Shown: piece by piece, positions 22,975-33,475 of the stretch | How positions within the stretch are numbered: position 1 is the first letter of the stretch | Layout of the letters: each line of letters begins with the position of its first letter | DNA from: Okapia johnstoni | Taxonomy: Eukaryota; Chordata; Mammalia; Artiodactyla; Giraffidae | Direction of reading: 5' to 3' | Assembly (NCBI GenBank): GCA_024291935.2 | Contig: CM044319.1 | Span: 71,506,001-71,570,000, forward strand | Length of the DNA: 64,000 nt | The notes under the pieces: model-generated | Seen by the model: the letters and a program-made list of their open reading frames with translations, nothing else | What the model was told of the DNA's origin: nothing | The model's database searches: none | Program-made: the position numbers and the translations under genes

Positions 22975-23350
22975 TCAGACTCTTTTGTTGATCATGATGG
23001 CTACTCCATTTCTTCTAAGGGATTCTTGCCTACAGTAGTAGATATAATGGTCATCTGAGTTAAATTCACCCATTCCAGTCCATCTTAGTTTGCTGATTCC
23101 TAGAATGTTGATGTTCACTCTTGGAATCTCCTGTTTGACCACTTCCAATTTGCTCTGATTCATGGACCTAACATTCCAGGTTCCTATGCAATATTGCTCT
23201 TTACAGCACCGAACCTTGCTTCTATCATCAGTCCTATCCACAACTGGGTGTTGTTTTTGTTTTGGCTCCATCCTTTCATTCTTTCTGGGGTTATTTCTCC
23301 ACTGATCTCCAGTAGCATATTGGGCACCCACCAACCTGGGGAGTTCATCT
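22975..23350 (-). pseudogene. BovB ORF2 endonuclease N-terminus (inverted segment)
   Basis: A 119-residue reverse frame at 22975-23334 contains the start of an APE-type endonuclease: 'IGTWNVRSMNQSKLEVVKQE' carries the conserved Asn, followed by 'ILGISKLRWTGMGEFNSDDH'. Upstream of it on the same strand (23350-23541) is BovB leader sequence. The domain stops after 'AIMINKRV' with a stop codon and the element edge, so the catalytic second half is absent. This piece is on the opposite strand from the rest of the same element. Confidence 0.88.
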
Positions 23351-23541
23351 TTCAGTGTCCTATCTTTTTTGCCTTTTCATACTGTTCATGGGGTTCTCAA
23401 GGCAAGAATACTGAAGTGGTTTGCTATTCCTTTCTCCAGTGGACCACATTCTGTCAGACCTCTCCACCATGACCCGTCCGTGTGGGTGGCTCTGCATGGC
23501 ATGGCTTAGTTTCATTGAGTTAGACAAGGCTGTGGTCCGTG

Positions 23542-24494
23542 TCTGGACCACATGCCTGGAACAGACTGGTTCCAAATAGGAAAAGGAGTATGTCAAGGTT
23601 GTATACTGTCACCCTGCTTATTTAACTTATATGCAGAGTACATCATGAGAAATGCTGGGCTGGAAGAAACACAAGCTGGAATCAAGATTGCTGAGAGAAA
23701 TATCAATAACCTCACATATGCGGATGACACCACCCTTATGGCAGAAAGTGAAGAACTAAAGAGCCTCTTGATGAAAGTGAAAGAGGAGAGTGAAAAAGTT
23801 GGCTTAAAGCTCAACGTTCAGAAAACTAAGATCATGGCATCTAGTCCCATCACTTCATGGCAAACAGATGGGGAAACAGTGGAAACAGTGTCAGACTTTA
23901 TTTTTGGGGGGCTCCAAAATCACTGCTGATGGTCACTGCAGCCATGAAATTAAGACACTTACTCCTTGGAAGGAAGGTTATGGCCAATCTAGATAGCATA
24001 TTTAAAAGCAGAGACATTACTTTGCCAACAAAAGTCCGTCTAGTCAAGGCTATGGTTTTTCCAGTGGTCATGTATGGATGTGAGAGTTGGACAGTGAAGA
24101 AAGCTGAGCACTGAAGAATTGATGCTTTTGAACTGTGGTGTTGGAGAAGACTCTTGAGAGTCCCTTGGACTGCAAGGAGATCCAATCAATCCATCCTAAA
24201 AGAGATCAATCCTGGGTGTTCATTGGAAGGACTGATGTTGAAGCTGAAACTCCAATACTTTGGCCACCTCATGCGAAGGGTTGACTCAGTGGAAAAGACC
24301 CTGATGCTGGGTAGGATTGGGGGCAGGAGGAGAAGGGGATGACAGAGGATGAGATGGTTGGATGGCATCACCAACTCGATTGACATAGGTTTGGGTAGAC
24401 TCCGGGAGTTGGTGATGGACAGAGAGGCCTGGCGTGCTGCAATTCATGGGGTTGCAAAGAGTCTGACACAAGTGAGCGACTGAACTGAACTGAA
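23542..24494 (+). mobile_element. Nested 5'-truncated BovB
   Basis: It begins inside the RT domain and runs to the BovB 3' tail ('ctgaactgaactgaactg'). Flanks 'ctgtggtccgtg' (23530-23541) and 'ctgtggcacatg' (24495-24506) agree at 9 of 12 bases and fit a decayed TSD. Left and right of it the host's inverted 5' UTR is continuous. Confidence 0.86.
23552..24470 (+). pseudogene. BovB reverse transcriptase (palm to C-terminus) remnant, nested copy
   Basis: Frame 23552-23929 has 'FQIGKGVCQGCILSPCLFNL' and the catalytic YADD (23717-23728), then 'ESEKVGLKLNVQKTKIM'. A frameshift in the G-run near 23906 moves the rest to other frames (23857-24114 and 24154-24342), which carry '[14 protein letters not shown]', '[19 protein letters not shown]' and 'LEKTLMLG'-like blocks. 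The RT fingers and endonuclease are absent through 5' truncation. BovB RT makes cDNA at a nicked target; this copy cannot. Confidence 0.9.
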
Positions 24495-24669
24495 CTGTGG
24501 CACATGTAGTCAGATTGGCTAGTTGTCTGTTATTGTGGTTTCAGTCTATCTGCTCTCTGATGCACTATCTCAGTGCCTACCTTCTTACTTGGTTTTCTCT
24601 TACCTTGGATGTGGGGTATCTCTCATTGGCTGCTCCAGCAAAGCGTGGCTGCTGCTTCTTACCTTGATT

Positions 24670-26841
24670 GATTATATTCTTTGCAGCCAAAGATGGAGAA
24701 GCTCTATACACTCAGCAAAAACAAGACCAGGAGCTGACTGTGGCTCAGGTCATGAACTCCTTATTGCCAAATGCAGACTGAAAATGAAGAAAGTGGAGAA
24801 AACCACTAGACCACTCAGGTATGATCTAAATCAAATCTGTTATGACTATACAGTGGAAGTGAGAAATAGATTTAAGGACTAGATCTGATAGACAGCGTGC
24901 CTGATGTGACATTGTACAGGAGACAGGAATCAAGACCATCCCCAAGAAAAAGAAATGCAAAAAAGCAAAATGGCTGTCTGAGGAGGCCTTACAAATAGCT
25001 GTGAAAAGAAAAGAAGTGAAAGCAAAGGAGAAAAGGAAAGATATACTCATTTGAATGCAGAGTTCCAAAGAATAGCAAGGAGAGATAAGAAGCCTTCCTC
25101 AGCGATCAATGCAAAGATATAGAGGAAAACAATAGAATGGGAAGACTAGAGATCTCTTCAAGAAAATTAGAGATACAAAGGGAACATTTTATGCAAACAT
25201 GGGCTCAATAAAGGACAGAAATGGTAGGGACCTAACAGAAGCAGAAGATATTAAGAAGAGGTGGCAAGAATACACAGAAGAACTGTACAAAAAAGATCTT
25301 CATGACCCAGATAATCACGATGGTGTGATCACTCACCTAGAACCAGACACCCTGGAATGTGAAGTCAAATGGGCCTTAGGAAGCATTACTATGAACAAAG
25401 CTAGTGGAGGTGATGGAATTCCAGTTGAGCTATTTCAAATCCTGAAAGATGATGCTGTGGAAGTGCTACACTCAATATGCGAGAAATTTGGAAAACTCAG
25501 CAGTGACCACAGGACTGGAAAAGGTCAGTTTTCATTCCAAATCCAAAGAAAGGCAGTGCCAAAGAATTCTCAAACTATCGCACCATTGCACTCATCTCAC
25601 ACGCTACTAAAGTAATGCCCAATATTCTCCAAGCCAGGCTTCAGCAGTACGTGAACTGTGAAATTCCATATGTTCAAGGTGGTTTTAGAAAAGGCAGAGG
25701 AACCAGAGATCAAATTGCCAACATCCGCTAGATCATTGAAAAAGCGAGAGAGTTCCAGAAAAACATCTATTGCTGCTTTATTGACTATGCCAAAGCCTTT
25801 GACTGTGTGGATCACAATAAACTGTGGAAAATTCTTCAAGAGATGGGAATACCAGACCACCTGACCTGCCTCTTGAGAAATCTGTATGCAGGTCAGGAAG
25901 CAAAAGTTAGAACTGGACATGGACCAACAGACTGGTTCCAAATAGGAAAAGGAGTACGTCAAGTCTGTATATTGTCACACTGCTTATTTAACTTATATGC
26001 AGAGTACATCATGAGAAATGCTGGGCTGGAGGAAGCAGAAGCTGGAATCAAGATTGCCGGGAGAAATATCAATAACCTCAGATATGCAGATGACACCACC
26101 CTTATGGCAGAAAGTGCAGAACTAAAGAGCCTCTTGATGAAAGTGAAAGAGGAGAGTGAAAAAGTTGGCTTAAAGCTCTACATTCAGAAAACTAAGATCA
26201 TGGCATCCAGTCCCATCACTTCATGGCAAATAGATGGGGAAACAGTGGCTGACTTTATTTTTCTGGGCTCCAAAATCACTGCTGATGGTGATTGCAGCCA
26301 TGAAATTAAAAGACGCTTACTCCTTGGAAGGAAAGTTATGACCAACCTAGACAGCATATTATAAAGCAGAGACATTACCTTGCCAACCAAGGTCTATCTG
26401 GTCAAGCCTATGGTTTTTCCAGTGGTCATGTATGGATGTGAGAGTTGGACAGTGAAGAAAGCCGAGCACCAAAGAATTGATGCTTTTGAACTGTGGTGTT
26501 GGAGAAGACTCTTGAGAGTCCCTTGGGCTGCAAGGAGATCCAACCAGTCCATCCTAAAGGAGATCAGTCCTGGGTGTTCATTGGAAGGACTGATGTTGAA
26601 GCTGAAACTCCAATACTTTGGCTTCCTGATGCAAAGAGCTGACTCATTGGAAAAGACCCTGATGCTGGGAAAGATTGAGGGCAGGAGAAGAAGGGGAAGA
26701 CAGAGAATGAGATGGTTGGATGGCATCACCGACTCAATGGGCATGGGTTTGGGTGGACTCTGGGCGTTGGTGATAGACAGGAAAGCCTGGCGTGCTGCAG
26801 TTCATGGGCTCGCAAAGAGTCGGACACGACTGAGAGACTGA
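24670..26841 (+). pseudogene. BovB ORF2 remnant: endonuclease C-terminus, linker, RT, C-terminal domain
   Basis: The forward part opens with 'DYILCSQRWRSSIHSAKTRP' at about 24670, the end of the endonuclease. The linker continues to 25199-25615 ('DLTEAEDIKKRWQEYTEELY'), with 'NKASGGDGIPVELFQ' opening the RT. The RT follows at 25807-26364: 'WFQIGKGVRQVCILS' and YADD at 26083-26094, both intact. The C-terminal block is 26380-26841 ('[20 protein letters not shown]'). Several frameshifts and stops (for example near 24880, 25615 and 25730) prevent translation as one protein. The full-length family protein is about 1,000 residues. Confidence 0.9.
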
Positions 26842-26858
26842 ACTGACTGACTGACTGA

Positions 26859-26869
26859 CCACAGTATGC
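26859..26869 (+). repeat. Target-site duplication, right copy
   Basis: 'ccacagtatgc', identical to the left copy at 22948-22958, directly after the ACTG-repeat tail. Confidence 0.85.
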
Positions 26870-28075
26870 TGCCAATGAAGATTCTGCAACTTGACAATGG
26901 CAAATTTATTTAGAAGATTCCTGGACATTAAGCAATACATTGACTGTTTTAAAATTTAAATGAAGTCTTATAGATCATTAGACCTCTTATAGGTCTGGAC
27001 AAGTACTTTATCCCTAGAATAAAAAGAGTTGAAACTTTCTCTTAGGGGAAAATTAATGTATCATTTACTTGTATGCTAATCAAAAGAATTAGCGGAATAT
27101 ATTAAGTGTTAAGATGTAAATTTGTACAATAGAACTGTCTGTCAAATTTAGAGTTAACACTCTAGAAAATTATTAAGAACTATTGAGAGGCTCTCCAAAC
27201 CCGACTTCCAGTGCATCAGTAGAAATAGTGGCGTTGACTGAAGCAATGTAAATGTAAGTGGTTGAAATTTTTCTGTACTTCATGCTCTGATTAATCCTTT
27301 TCTTCTCAAAGCATGTCAACTAATCAGCACCACTTCCATTAGCAAATGGATTTACTTAAAGACCCAGGGAAGATACTAACCTCTACTTTAGAGGTTTTTT
27401 GTTTGTTCGCATATATGTTCTAAATAATGTAGTTATATAAGAAACTGTTTCCTAGGTGGGAACATAAAGAACTGCCATCCCAAATCTTTCTACTTAACCG
27501 ATTCATTTACAGAAATAACAAATCATTTAAATTAAAACAGCATGCAAACTGAAAATTGTGTTCCAAGAAGAAATTATTGTTCTCTTTCTGAATTTTATTG
27601 ACAGAGATAGAGTGGGGCAACAGCATTCCATTAAGAAGAAATACTATATTCCACATTCTTTCCAATTCAAAAAGAAGCTGCTAGTTTAAACACCTGCATT
27701 TTGAGTGTCCATACCAAGAAAATGAAATGGCTTTTCTATAATAAATATCAAACAATTCATTCAGAGGTATGGGTAAATGGAATTTATGCTAAGTCAAAAA
27801 ATATACTCTTGCAATTCATTATTTCATTGACATGACTATATCTCAATATGAGTTTTCAACATCTAGAATATCTAGCTACTTCAATATACTTTTTCCTTTT
27901 CAATTGTTTTTTCAAATTAACTTTGTCTACACTCAATGAAAGAAGACTATGCAAGGTCTTTTGAATGTATATATGCTGTCAAACTGTTTGATTTAATAGT
28001 TTGATCACTCTCTTGTAGTGGTGAATGTGGTGAACAAAAATTCCAATTCTTGTCCTTTGAAGACATGTAGAAGTG
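26870..28075. other. Unassigned AT-rich sequence
   Basis: No gene or known repeat was seen in these 1.2 kb. Confidence 0.45.
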
Positions 28076-28127
28076 TGTGTGTATACATATGTGTATACAT
28101 ACATATTATATATATATTATACTTATG

Positions 28128-28169
<42 letters not shown>
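28076..28169 (+). repeat. (TA)n microsatellite, left half
   Basis: Mixed GTATAC/TATA repeats turn into a pure TA run of about 40 bp at 28129-28169, ending at the SINE. Confidence 0.9.
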
Positions 28170-28171
<2 letters not shown>

Positions 28172-28429
28172 AGAAGGCAATGGCACCCCACTCCAGTACT
28201 CTTGCCTGGAAAATCCCATGGACGGAGGAGCCTGGTAGGCTACAGTCCATGGGGTCGCTAAGAGTCGGACACGCTGAGCGACTTCACTTTCACTTTTCCC
28301 TTTCATGCACTGGAGAACAAAATGGCAACCCACTTCAGTATTCTTGCCTGGAGAATCCCAGGGAAGGTGAAGCCTGGTAGGCTGCTGTCTATGGGGTCGC
28401 AGAGAGTCGGACACGACTAAAGCGACTTA

Positions 28430-28430
<1 letters not shown>
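28170..28430 (+). mobile_element. BOV-A2 SINE (Bov-A dimer) within a TA microsatellite
   Basis: Two Bov-A units follow each other: 28170-28300 ('ggagaaggcaatggcacccc' to 'gctgagcgacttcac') and about 28310-28430 ('aaaatggcaacccacttcag' to 'cacgactaaagcgacttag'), joined by 'tttcacttttccctttcatg'. TA repeats lie on both sides. The ORFs of 102-120 codons across it are repeat read-through. Confidence 0.92.
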
Positions 28431-28517
<87 letters not shown>

Positions 28518-28530
28518 GTGTGTGTGTGTT
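28431..28530 (+). repeat. Compound (TA)n(TATG)n(TG)n microsatellite, right half
   Basis: About 55 bp of TA repeats, then TATG units, then a TG run. A likely length-polymorphic marker. Confidence 0.92.
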
Positions 28531-28531
28531 T

Positions 28532-28737
28532 AGATACTCAGTTGTGGCAGATTCTTTGTGACCCCATGGACTGTCCATGGAATTCTCTGTCTACTCTGTC
28601 CATGGAATTTTCCAGGCAAGAATTCTGGAGAGGGTAGCATTCCCTTTTCTATGGAATCTTCCCGACCCAGGGATCGAACCCAAATATCATGCATTGCAAA
28701 CAGATTCTTTACTGTCTGAGCCAGCAAGGAAGCCCAT
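28532..28737 (-). mobile_element. Bov-tA SINE
   Basis: Reverse-oriented copy ending in the head 'gagccagcaaggaagccc'. It contains a small internal duplication of 'ctgtccatggaattctctgt'-type sequence at 28570-28612. Confidence 0.9.
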
Positions 28738-29364
28738 AAAATATACATATTTTCTATACTTGCAACATATATATGTGCTTAGAAATATATAGAAATGAGT
28801 ATAAAGATGAATTATGTTTCAGGTTCTCTTAAACAAAGGTATATAGAGTTCACAGTAGCATAAATATAAATAATAGCTTTAATAGCTCATAATGCTCCTG
28901 AAACTTGATTTCTACTGTAGACATATTAATATTTTAGCAATAAGCCATTCTATTTCTAATTCAAAGTACCTCGAGTACTTATGGTATAAAATCTTAGCCT
29001 ATTTGGAAGCTAAAAATAAGAAAGCATATGTGACCCTTATTTTCAAGGATACTTACTTTCTTGTAAATGAGATAAAATATGCACAGTAATAGATACAATA
29101 AATGCAATGTGGCCAGGTTTGTAGAAATCTGAAGACAGATTTTTTTTTCCAGTTAAACTGGACTGAGAGTGGTATGAATGAAGGCTGTGAAGAAATGCAA
29201 TAGTAAACTAGCTTAAAAAAAATGATAATCTTTAGTTTTACATCATAAATTGCATCTTCTCTAATTTAGAACTTGTTTCATCTTGATAATATTTAGATGA
29301 ATGATCACTTTTTTTTTTAGAAGCTAACTCATTCTTCTATTAGCAAATGCTAACTTAAATAGGA
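28738..29364. other. Unassigned sequence
   Basis: AT-rich; nothing recognised. Confidence 0.45.
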
Positions 29365-29377
29365 CTATCTCTTCCAA

Positions 29378-29574
29378 AGGGCTTCCCTCATAGCTTAGTC
29401 AGTAAAGGATCTGCCTGCAGTGCAGGAGACCCAGGTTCTAGCCCTGAGTCAGGAAGATCCCCTGGAGAAGGAAATGGCTACCCTTTCCAGTATTCTTGCC
29501 TGGAAAATCCCATGGACAGAGGAGCCTAGTGGGCTACAGTCCATGGGGTTGCAAATAGTCGGACACAACTGAGC
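29378..29574 (+). mobile_element. Bov-tA SINE with exact 13-bp TSD
   Basis: Full-length copy from 'gggcttccctcatagctta' to 'agtcggacacaactgag'. Flanks 'ctatctcttccaa' at 29365-29377 and 29575-29587 are identical. The exact TSD suggests a relatively young insertion. Confidence 0.95.
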
Positions 29575-29613
29575 CTATCTCTTCCAAGACATTTTAAATT
29601 CATATTTTCCCAT

Positions 29614-29652
29614 GTACTAGTAGACTTTTTTTTGTACTAGAAGACTTTTTTT
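29614..29652 (+). repeat. About 20-bp tandem direct duplication
   Basis: 'gtactagtagacttttttt' and 'gtactagaagacttttttt' follow directly on each other just before a SINE. The second half recurs as 'agtagacttttt' at 29934-29945 beyond the SINE, so one copy may be its TSD. Confidence 0.75.
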
Positions 29653-29932
29653 GGCTTTTTTCATAGCTCAGTTGGTAAAGAATCCACCTGCAATGAAGGA
29701 GACCCTGGTTTGATTCCTGGGTCAGGAAGATCCCCTGGAGAAGGGATAGGCTACCCATTCCAGTATACTTGGGCTTCCCTTTTGGCTCAGCTGGTAAAGA
29801 ATCTGCCTGCAATGTGAGAGACCTGGGTTCAATCCCTGGGTTGGGAAGATCCCCTGGAGAAGGGAAAGGCTACCCACTCCAGTATTTGGGCCTGAACACG
29901 AATGAGAGACTTAAAAAAATTAAAAAATAAAA
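29653..29932 (+). mobile_element. Dimeric tRNA-headed SINE (two Bov-tA heads)
   Basis: Two heads occur in tandem: 'catagctcagttggtaaaga' at about 29664 and 'ttggctcagctggtaaagaa' at about 29781. Each is followed by 'cccctggagaaggg' and 'ggctaccca'. The BovB-type 3' half is nearly absent; it ends 'gaacacgaatgagagac' plus an A-rich tail. Confidence 0.85.
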
Positions 29933-29945
29933 AAGTAGACTTTTT

Positions 29946-30443
29946 AAACTTGGAAAGCCTATATACATTCCTCTATACATTCCTCTAAGATGGATATATC
30001 AGCAGTGATAACCTGAGTTACTGAAATAGCCTCAGAAAACAGCAGCAAATGTTCATCAACCACCTACTACATGTGACTAAATCAATTTTTCCCCTAATAA
30101 ATAAAAGCCTGGATATAAAATATGTGGTTCATATTTTTTGTCTATTTCACCTGTTTATTAAGTTTATTTTCAGTGAAGAAAGACTTTTTTATGAATTTCT
30201 TAGCCAGATATACTGCTACATAAATAGGACAAAAGATAGAAAATGCTTTCAAGTACTTAAGGAAAAATACAATTAAATTCCTTCCCTTTTTATGCCTCCT
30301 ATTGGTCCATTTACCAAATAATGTTTGACTCTCTTAAAATCATACTTTTCTATTACAGCAAACACATTTTTGAGCATGCCTCCCTAATATGTGTGTATGT
30401 TGTTATTTAAACATTTGAAACATTCACTGCTACTTTACTAATG
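29946..30443. other. Unassigned sequence
   Basis: No element recognised. The 75-codon frame at 30049-30276 has no protein-like features. Confidence 0.45.
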
Positions 30444-30718
30444 CTACTGCTACTGCTAAGTCGCTTCAGTCATGTCTGACTCTGTGCGACCCCATAGATG
30501 GCAGCCCACCAGGCTCCCCCGTCCCTGGGATTCTCCAGGCAAGAACACTGGAGTGGGTTGCCATTTCCTTCTCCAATGCATGAAAGTGAAAAGTGAAAGT
30601 GAAGTCGCTCAGTCATGTCTGACTCTTAGCGACCCCATGGACTGCAGCCTACCAGGCTCCTCCATCCATGGGATTTTCCAGGCAAGAGTACTGGAGTGGG
30701 TTGCCATTGCTTTCTCTG
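30444..30718 (-). mobile_element. BOV-A2 SINE (Bov-A dimer)
   Basis: Tail 'ctactgctactgctaagtcg' at the left, then two Bov-A units joined by 'atgcatgaaagtgaaaagtg' near 30576-30600. The 91-codon plus frame is antisense of the SINE. Confidence 0.93.
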
Positions 30719-31402
30719 CTTTAAGAAACCTCAAAAAAAAATTGTAAACACTATTAAGTAGTGCAATTTGTGAAATAGTAAGTTCAATATTGCAAAACTT
30801 TAAATATTTTCAGAAAAAAAATGTTTTGTCATATTACGGATGCTTTGTTTAAAATTGCCATGCAAATGTTGGAAGCCACATACTATTATTAGCTCGTGTC
30901 TCAAGATTCATTTTAAGCAGGGCAAAGTTCATCATTAAAGACAGTATATGGAAATCCATATTTCATATAGTCTTCTTAATCATATCAATAGCTCGCTGCT
31001 TTCTTGTCAGATCTGATTAGCTCAGCTCTGTTTTTAACCTTGCAGTGCAGCTGAAGAACACAACACCTAAGAGTATAAGCATGTCAGCACTGCTCTTTTT
31101 TGTTTTTTTTTACCCCATTTGTACTTATGTATCATTTTGCTTCAACCAAAACCTCTTGAAAGAACTTTATTCATTTGTGAAGTGTTAGTTTAGTTAAAAC
31201 TCAGTAATAGTAACTATAAAACCACTTCATCAGGAACACTATCCTCAGCCATACGTTGACAGCACCATTGCCCACCCCTCTGTGCCATGGAAGCCCCACT
31301 CTTCTCTCAGAACTCCTGGTGTTAAGTGCCTTGTATCGGACGTTTGACCAGCATATAGACTAAGGAAGCACACCAGTGTCAACCATATATTAGGAAAGCT
31401 TA
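30719..31402. other. Unassigned sequence
   Basis: No repeat or gene was recognised up to the poly(T) run. Confidence 0.45.
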
Positions 31403-31403
31403 C

Positions 31404-31424
31404 TTTTTTTTTTTTTTTTTTTTT
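31404..31424 (+). repeat. Poly(T) tract
   Basis: About 21 T followed by 'acattttattagctg'. No SINE or LINE body was identified next to it. Confidence 0.85.
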
Positions 31425-31559
31425 ACATTTTATTAGCTGAAAAGGTATGTAAATTCCAACAGGTGACCTTGCAGGGAAAAAAGCTGGAACTTGCTATCCT
31501 ACATTTAACAGACTGAATTTCTACCTTCTACTGGCCTCTACCTTAAACACACGTTATGT

Positions 31560-31760
31560 TGCAATGCCACTAAGCTGTTTCTTTCATCTTCCCCAACATG
31601 TTGTACCTCCATGGTTTGTTCCTGTCCTTGCTCTCCCTTCATGTGGCATGGTCTGCCGTACGTGCTCTTGTGCTTGAAACATTCATGTCACTTCCATGAC
31701 ACTTTTGTGACACACTGGGGCAGAATTAATCATTCTTTCCTCCAAATTTATAAATTAAGC
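31560..31760 (+). mobile_element. Probable L2 fragment
   Basis: 'cctccatggtttgttcctgt', 'tgaaacattcatgtcacttc' and 'cacactggggcagaattaat' follow the L2 order. The match is weak. Confidence 0.4.
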
Positions 31761-31802
31761 TAATTAGATTTATACTGCACGTAGCAATAAATGAATGTGT
31801 AA

Positions 31803-31882
31803 GTGAAAAGTGAAAGTTGCTCAGTCGTATCTGACTGCAACCCCATGGCAAAGAATAATGCAGTGGGCTGCCATTTCCTCAA
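31803..31882 (-). mobile_element. Bov-A/Bov-tA fragment with internal deletion
   Basis: 'gtgaaaagtgaaagttgctc' and 'agtcgtatctgactgcaacc' jump directly to 'gcagtgggctgccatttcct', missing the middle of the unit. Confidence 0.75.
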
Positions 31883-32049
31883 AATAAACCACAATACATG
31901 ATTACTATTGATGATATAATCAGGGGGACAAAAGATCATTCTTTATCATTATTAATTTTGAGAATGCTAAAACAATGCTGGGGAAACAATGAATATAAAT
32001 CTTTAAAGATGAAAAATATTATATATAAGATAAATCTTTCTCATACAAG

Positions 32050-32545
32050 TTCATGAAATAAATGCATATTGAGCGCCATTTATATGCCTAAATATAGATT
32101 CAGGATAAAAAGAGACAGTCCTTGCTCATCCATAATTTTCAGACTAATGGGTGGTATATAAGTTAGCAACAATTAATGTTAATAAGGGGGTGTCTAGGCT
32201 ATCATAAGAATATAACAAAAAGACCTAAGTGAACCACAGTTTTATAGATTTCCATGAGGAAGTTGTCTTTTAAACAGATTTATAGGAAAAGTTTAAAAAT
32301 ATATAAAAATAAGTAGTAGTAGGAAAGGAAAGGAAGTGCCAAGAAAAAGGGAACCTGAATTTGAGATCCTGAAATCATGGGGAGCAAGAATCTTTTGGGA
32401 GTCAAACTCAAGGCAGGACATCTGGAATACAGAAAATAAGGACCTACCCAATAGGGAAGATGGAGACATGGGGCCAGGACAGAGAGCCTTGCAAGCATTG
32501 TTAGTAAAAATTGTGAATGACTTTGAACAAACAGAACACTAAGAG
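32050..32545 (+). mobile_element. Ancient LINE 3' region (L1M or L2 class)
   Basis: Motif order: 'gcatattgagcgccatttat', 'agacagtccttgctcatcca', 'ttccatgaggaagttgtctt', 'gacagagagccttgcaagca' and 'attgtgaatgactttgaaca'. This matches a common old mammalian LINE 3' segment. The family name is uncertain. Confidence 0.5.
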
Positions 32546-32671
32546 GTCCTTCAATCAAATGCAGGCCATTCCTAGAGGAGCCTTCTAGGTTATCTGATTC
32601 TATAGGGTTCTGTGCTTTCATGTTTGGCTGGGCTGTTTTTCCAGTTTGTAGAGACCCAAGTTAACTTCCTG

Positions 32672-32893
32672 AGCTTCTCTAGTGGCTCAGATGGTAAAGA
32701 ATCTGCCTGCAATGCAGTAGACCTATGCAGTAGACTATTCGTTCCCTGGGTCGGGAAGATCCCCTGGAGAAGGAAATGACTACCCACTCCAGTATTCTTA
32801 CCTGGAGAATCCCACGGACAGAGAAGCCTGGTGGGCTATAGTCCATGGGGCCACAAAGAATTGAACATGACTGAGTGACTAACACCTTCAATT
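32672..32893 (+). mobile_element. Bov-tA SINE with 13-bp internal duplication
   Basis: Complete copy. The head contains 'atgcagtagacct' (32712-32724) directly repeated as 'atgcagtagacta' (32725-32737), which displaces the B-box region. Confidence 0.9.
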
Positions 32894-33399
32894 TCATAAG
32901 TTATCTGGAGAGCTGATTTAAGTGCAAATGATTCCTGTCCAAAGACAAACAAATAATTTTGTTCAATAAAGATATTATTGATTTCTGTCCTATAAAAATG
33001 ATGATTTCAAGCATTGCCATTTTATTATAGGATACAGTTTTGTATCTATTAGAAGAATCATTTCAGCATTCCTTATTGCCTGTGTGTTTGCATGTTAGTC
33101 ATTAAACAACCTCAAGCCACCTTCAAAATTTATCATATAATCCTTAAGGTGCTATTGTTTTAATTATAAAAATAACATAATTGCATTTCAAAAAAACTTA
33201 GAAAAAATGTATCATAATCCAAATAAACCCACAGACTTACTGCTAATATTTTAATTTTAGCAAAAAAGAAAAAAAGACTCAGCAATTGTGAGAAAACAGT
33301 TCATAATGTTAATCAAAAATGTGCATTTAAAAAAAATCCTGGGTTTGTGTACTGACAATGACATTGATAGTTGTCTGAATGTGACAGAGCAATGAAGGG
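32894..33399. other. Unassigned AT-rich sequence
   Basis: Nothing recognised. Confidence 0.45.
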
Positions 33400-33475
33400 G
33401 GAAACACAGGAAGAAGGGAGGAAGGACGGGAGGAAGGAAGGAGGAAAGAGAGGAAGGGAGAAAAGGAAAGAAAAT
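33400..33475 (+). repeat. Purine-rich (GGAA)n low-complexity tract
   Basis: Imperfect GGAA/GGAG repeats such as 'gaaggacgggaggaaggaag'. Such tracts can form triplex DNA and bind ETS-type factors in general; no specific role can be seen here. Confidence 0.85.

Larger units (their letters stand above)
22959..26858 (+). mobile_element. BovB LINE with inverted 5' segment (twin priming), hosting a second BovB
   Basis: The left part (22959-23541 plus 24495 to about 24665) is BovB 5' UTR and the N-terminal endonuclease in reverse orientation. The right part (about 24666-26858) is BovB in forward orientation, from the C-terminal endonuclease to the 3' tail. Both parts lie between identical 11-bp TSDs (22948-22958, 26859-26869), so they arrived as one insertion. 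Only about 0.4 kb of the endonuclease is missing between the two parts. A second BovB (23542-24494) later split the inverted segment. The tail is a short ACTG-repeat. Confidence 0.9.

Noticed and set aside
28018..28414. ORFs of 102-120 codons with Tyr-Ile repeats
   Set aside because: They translate TA repeats and a BOV-A2 SINE.
29378..29932. tRNA-like sequences that might be called tRNA genes
   Set aside because: They are heads of Bov-tA SINEs, with SINE bodies and TSDs; the cloverleaf is degenerate.
31404..31760. Possible reverse-strand processed pseudogene (poly(T) preceded on the minus strand by AATAAA)
   Set aside because: AATAAA lies only about 4 nt from the poly(A), no coding similarity is seen, and the following sequence looks more like L2.
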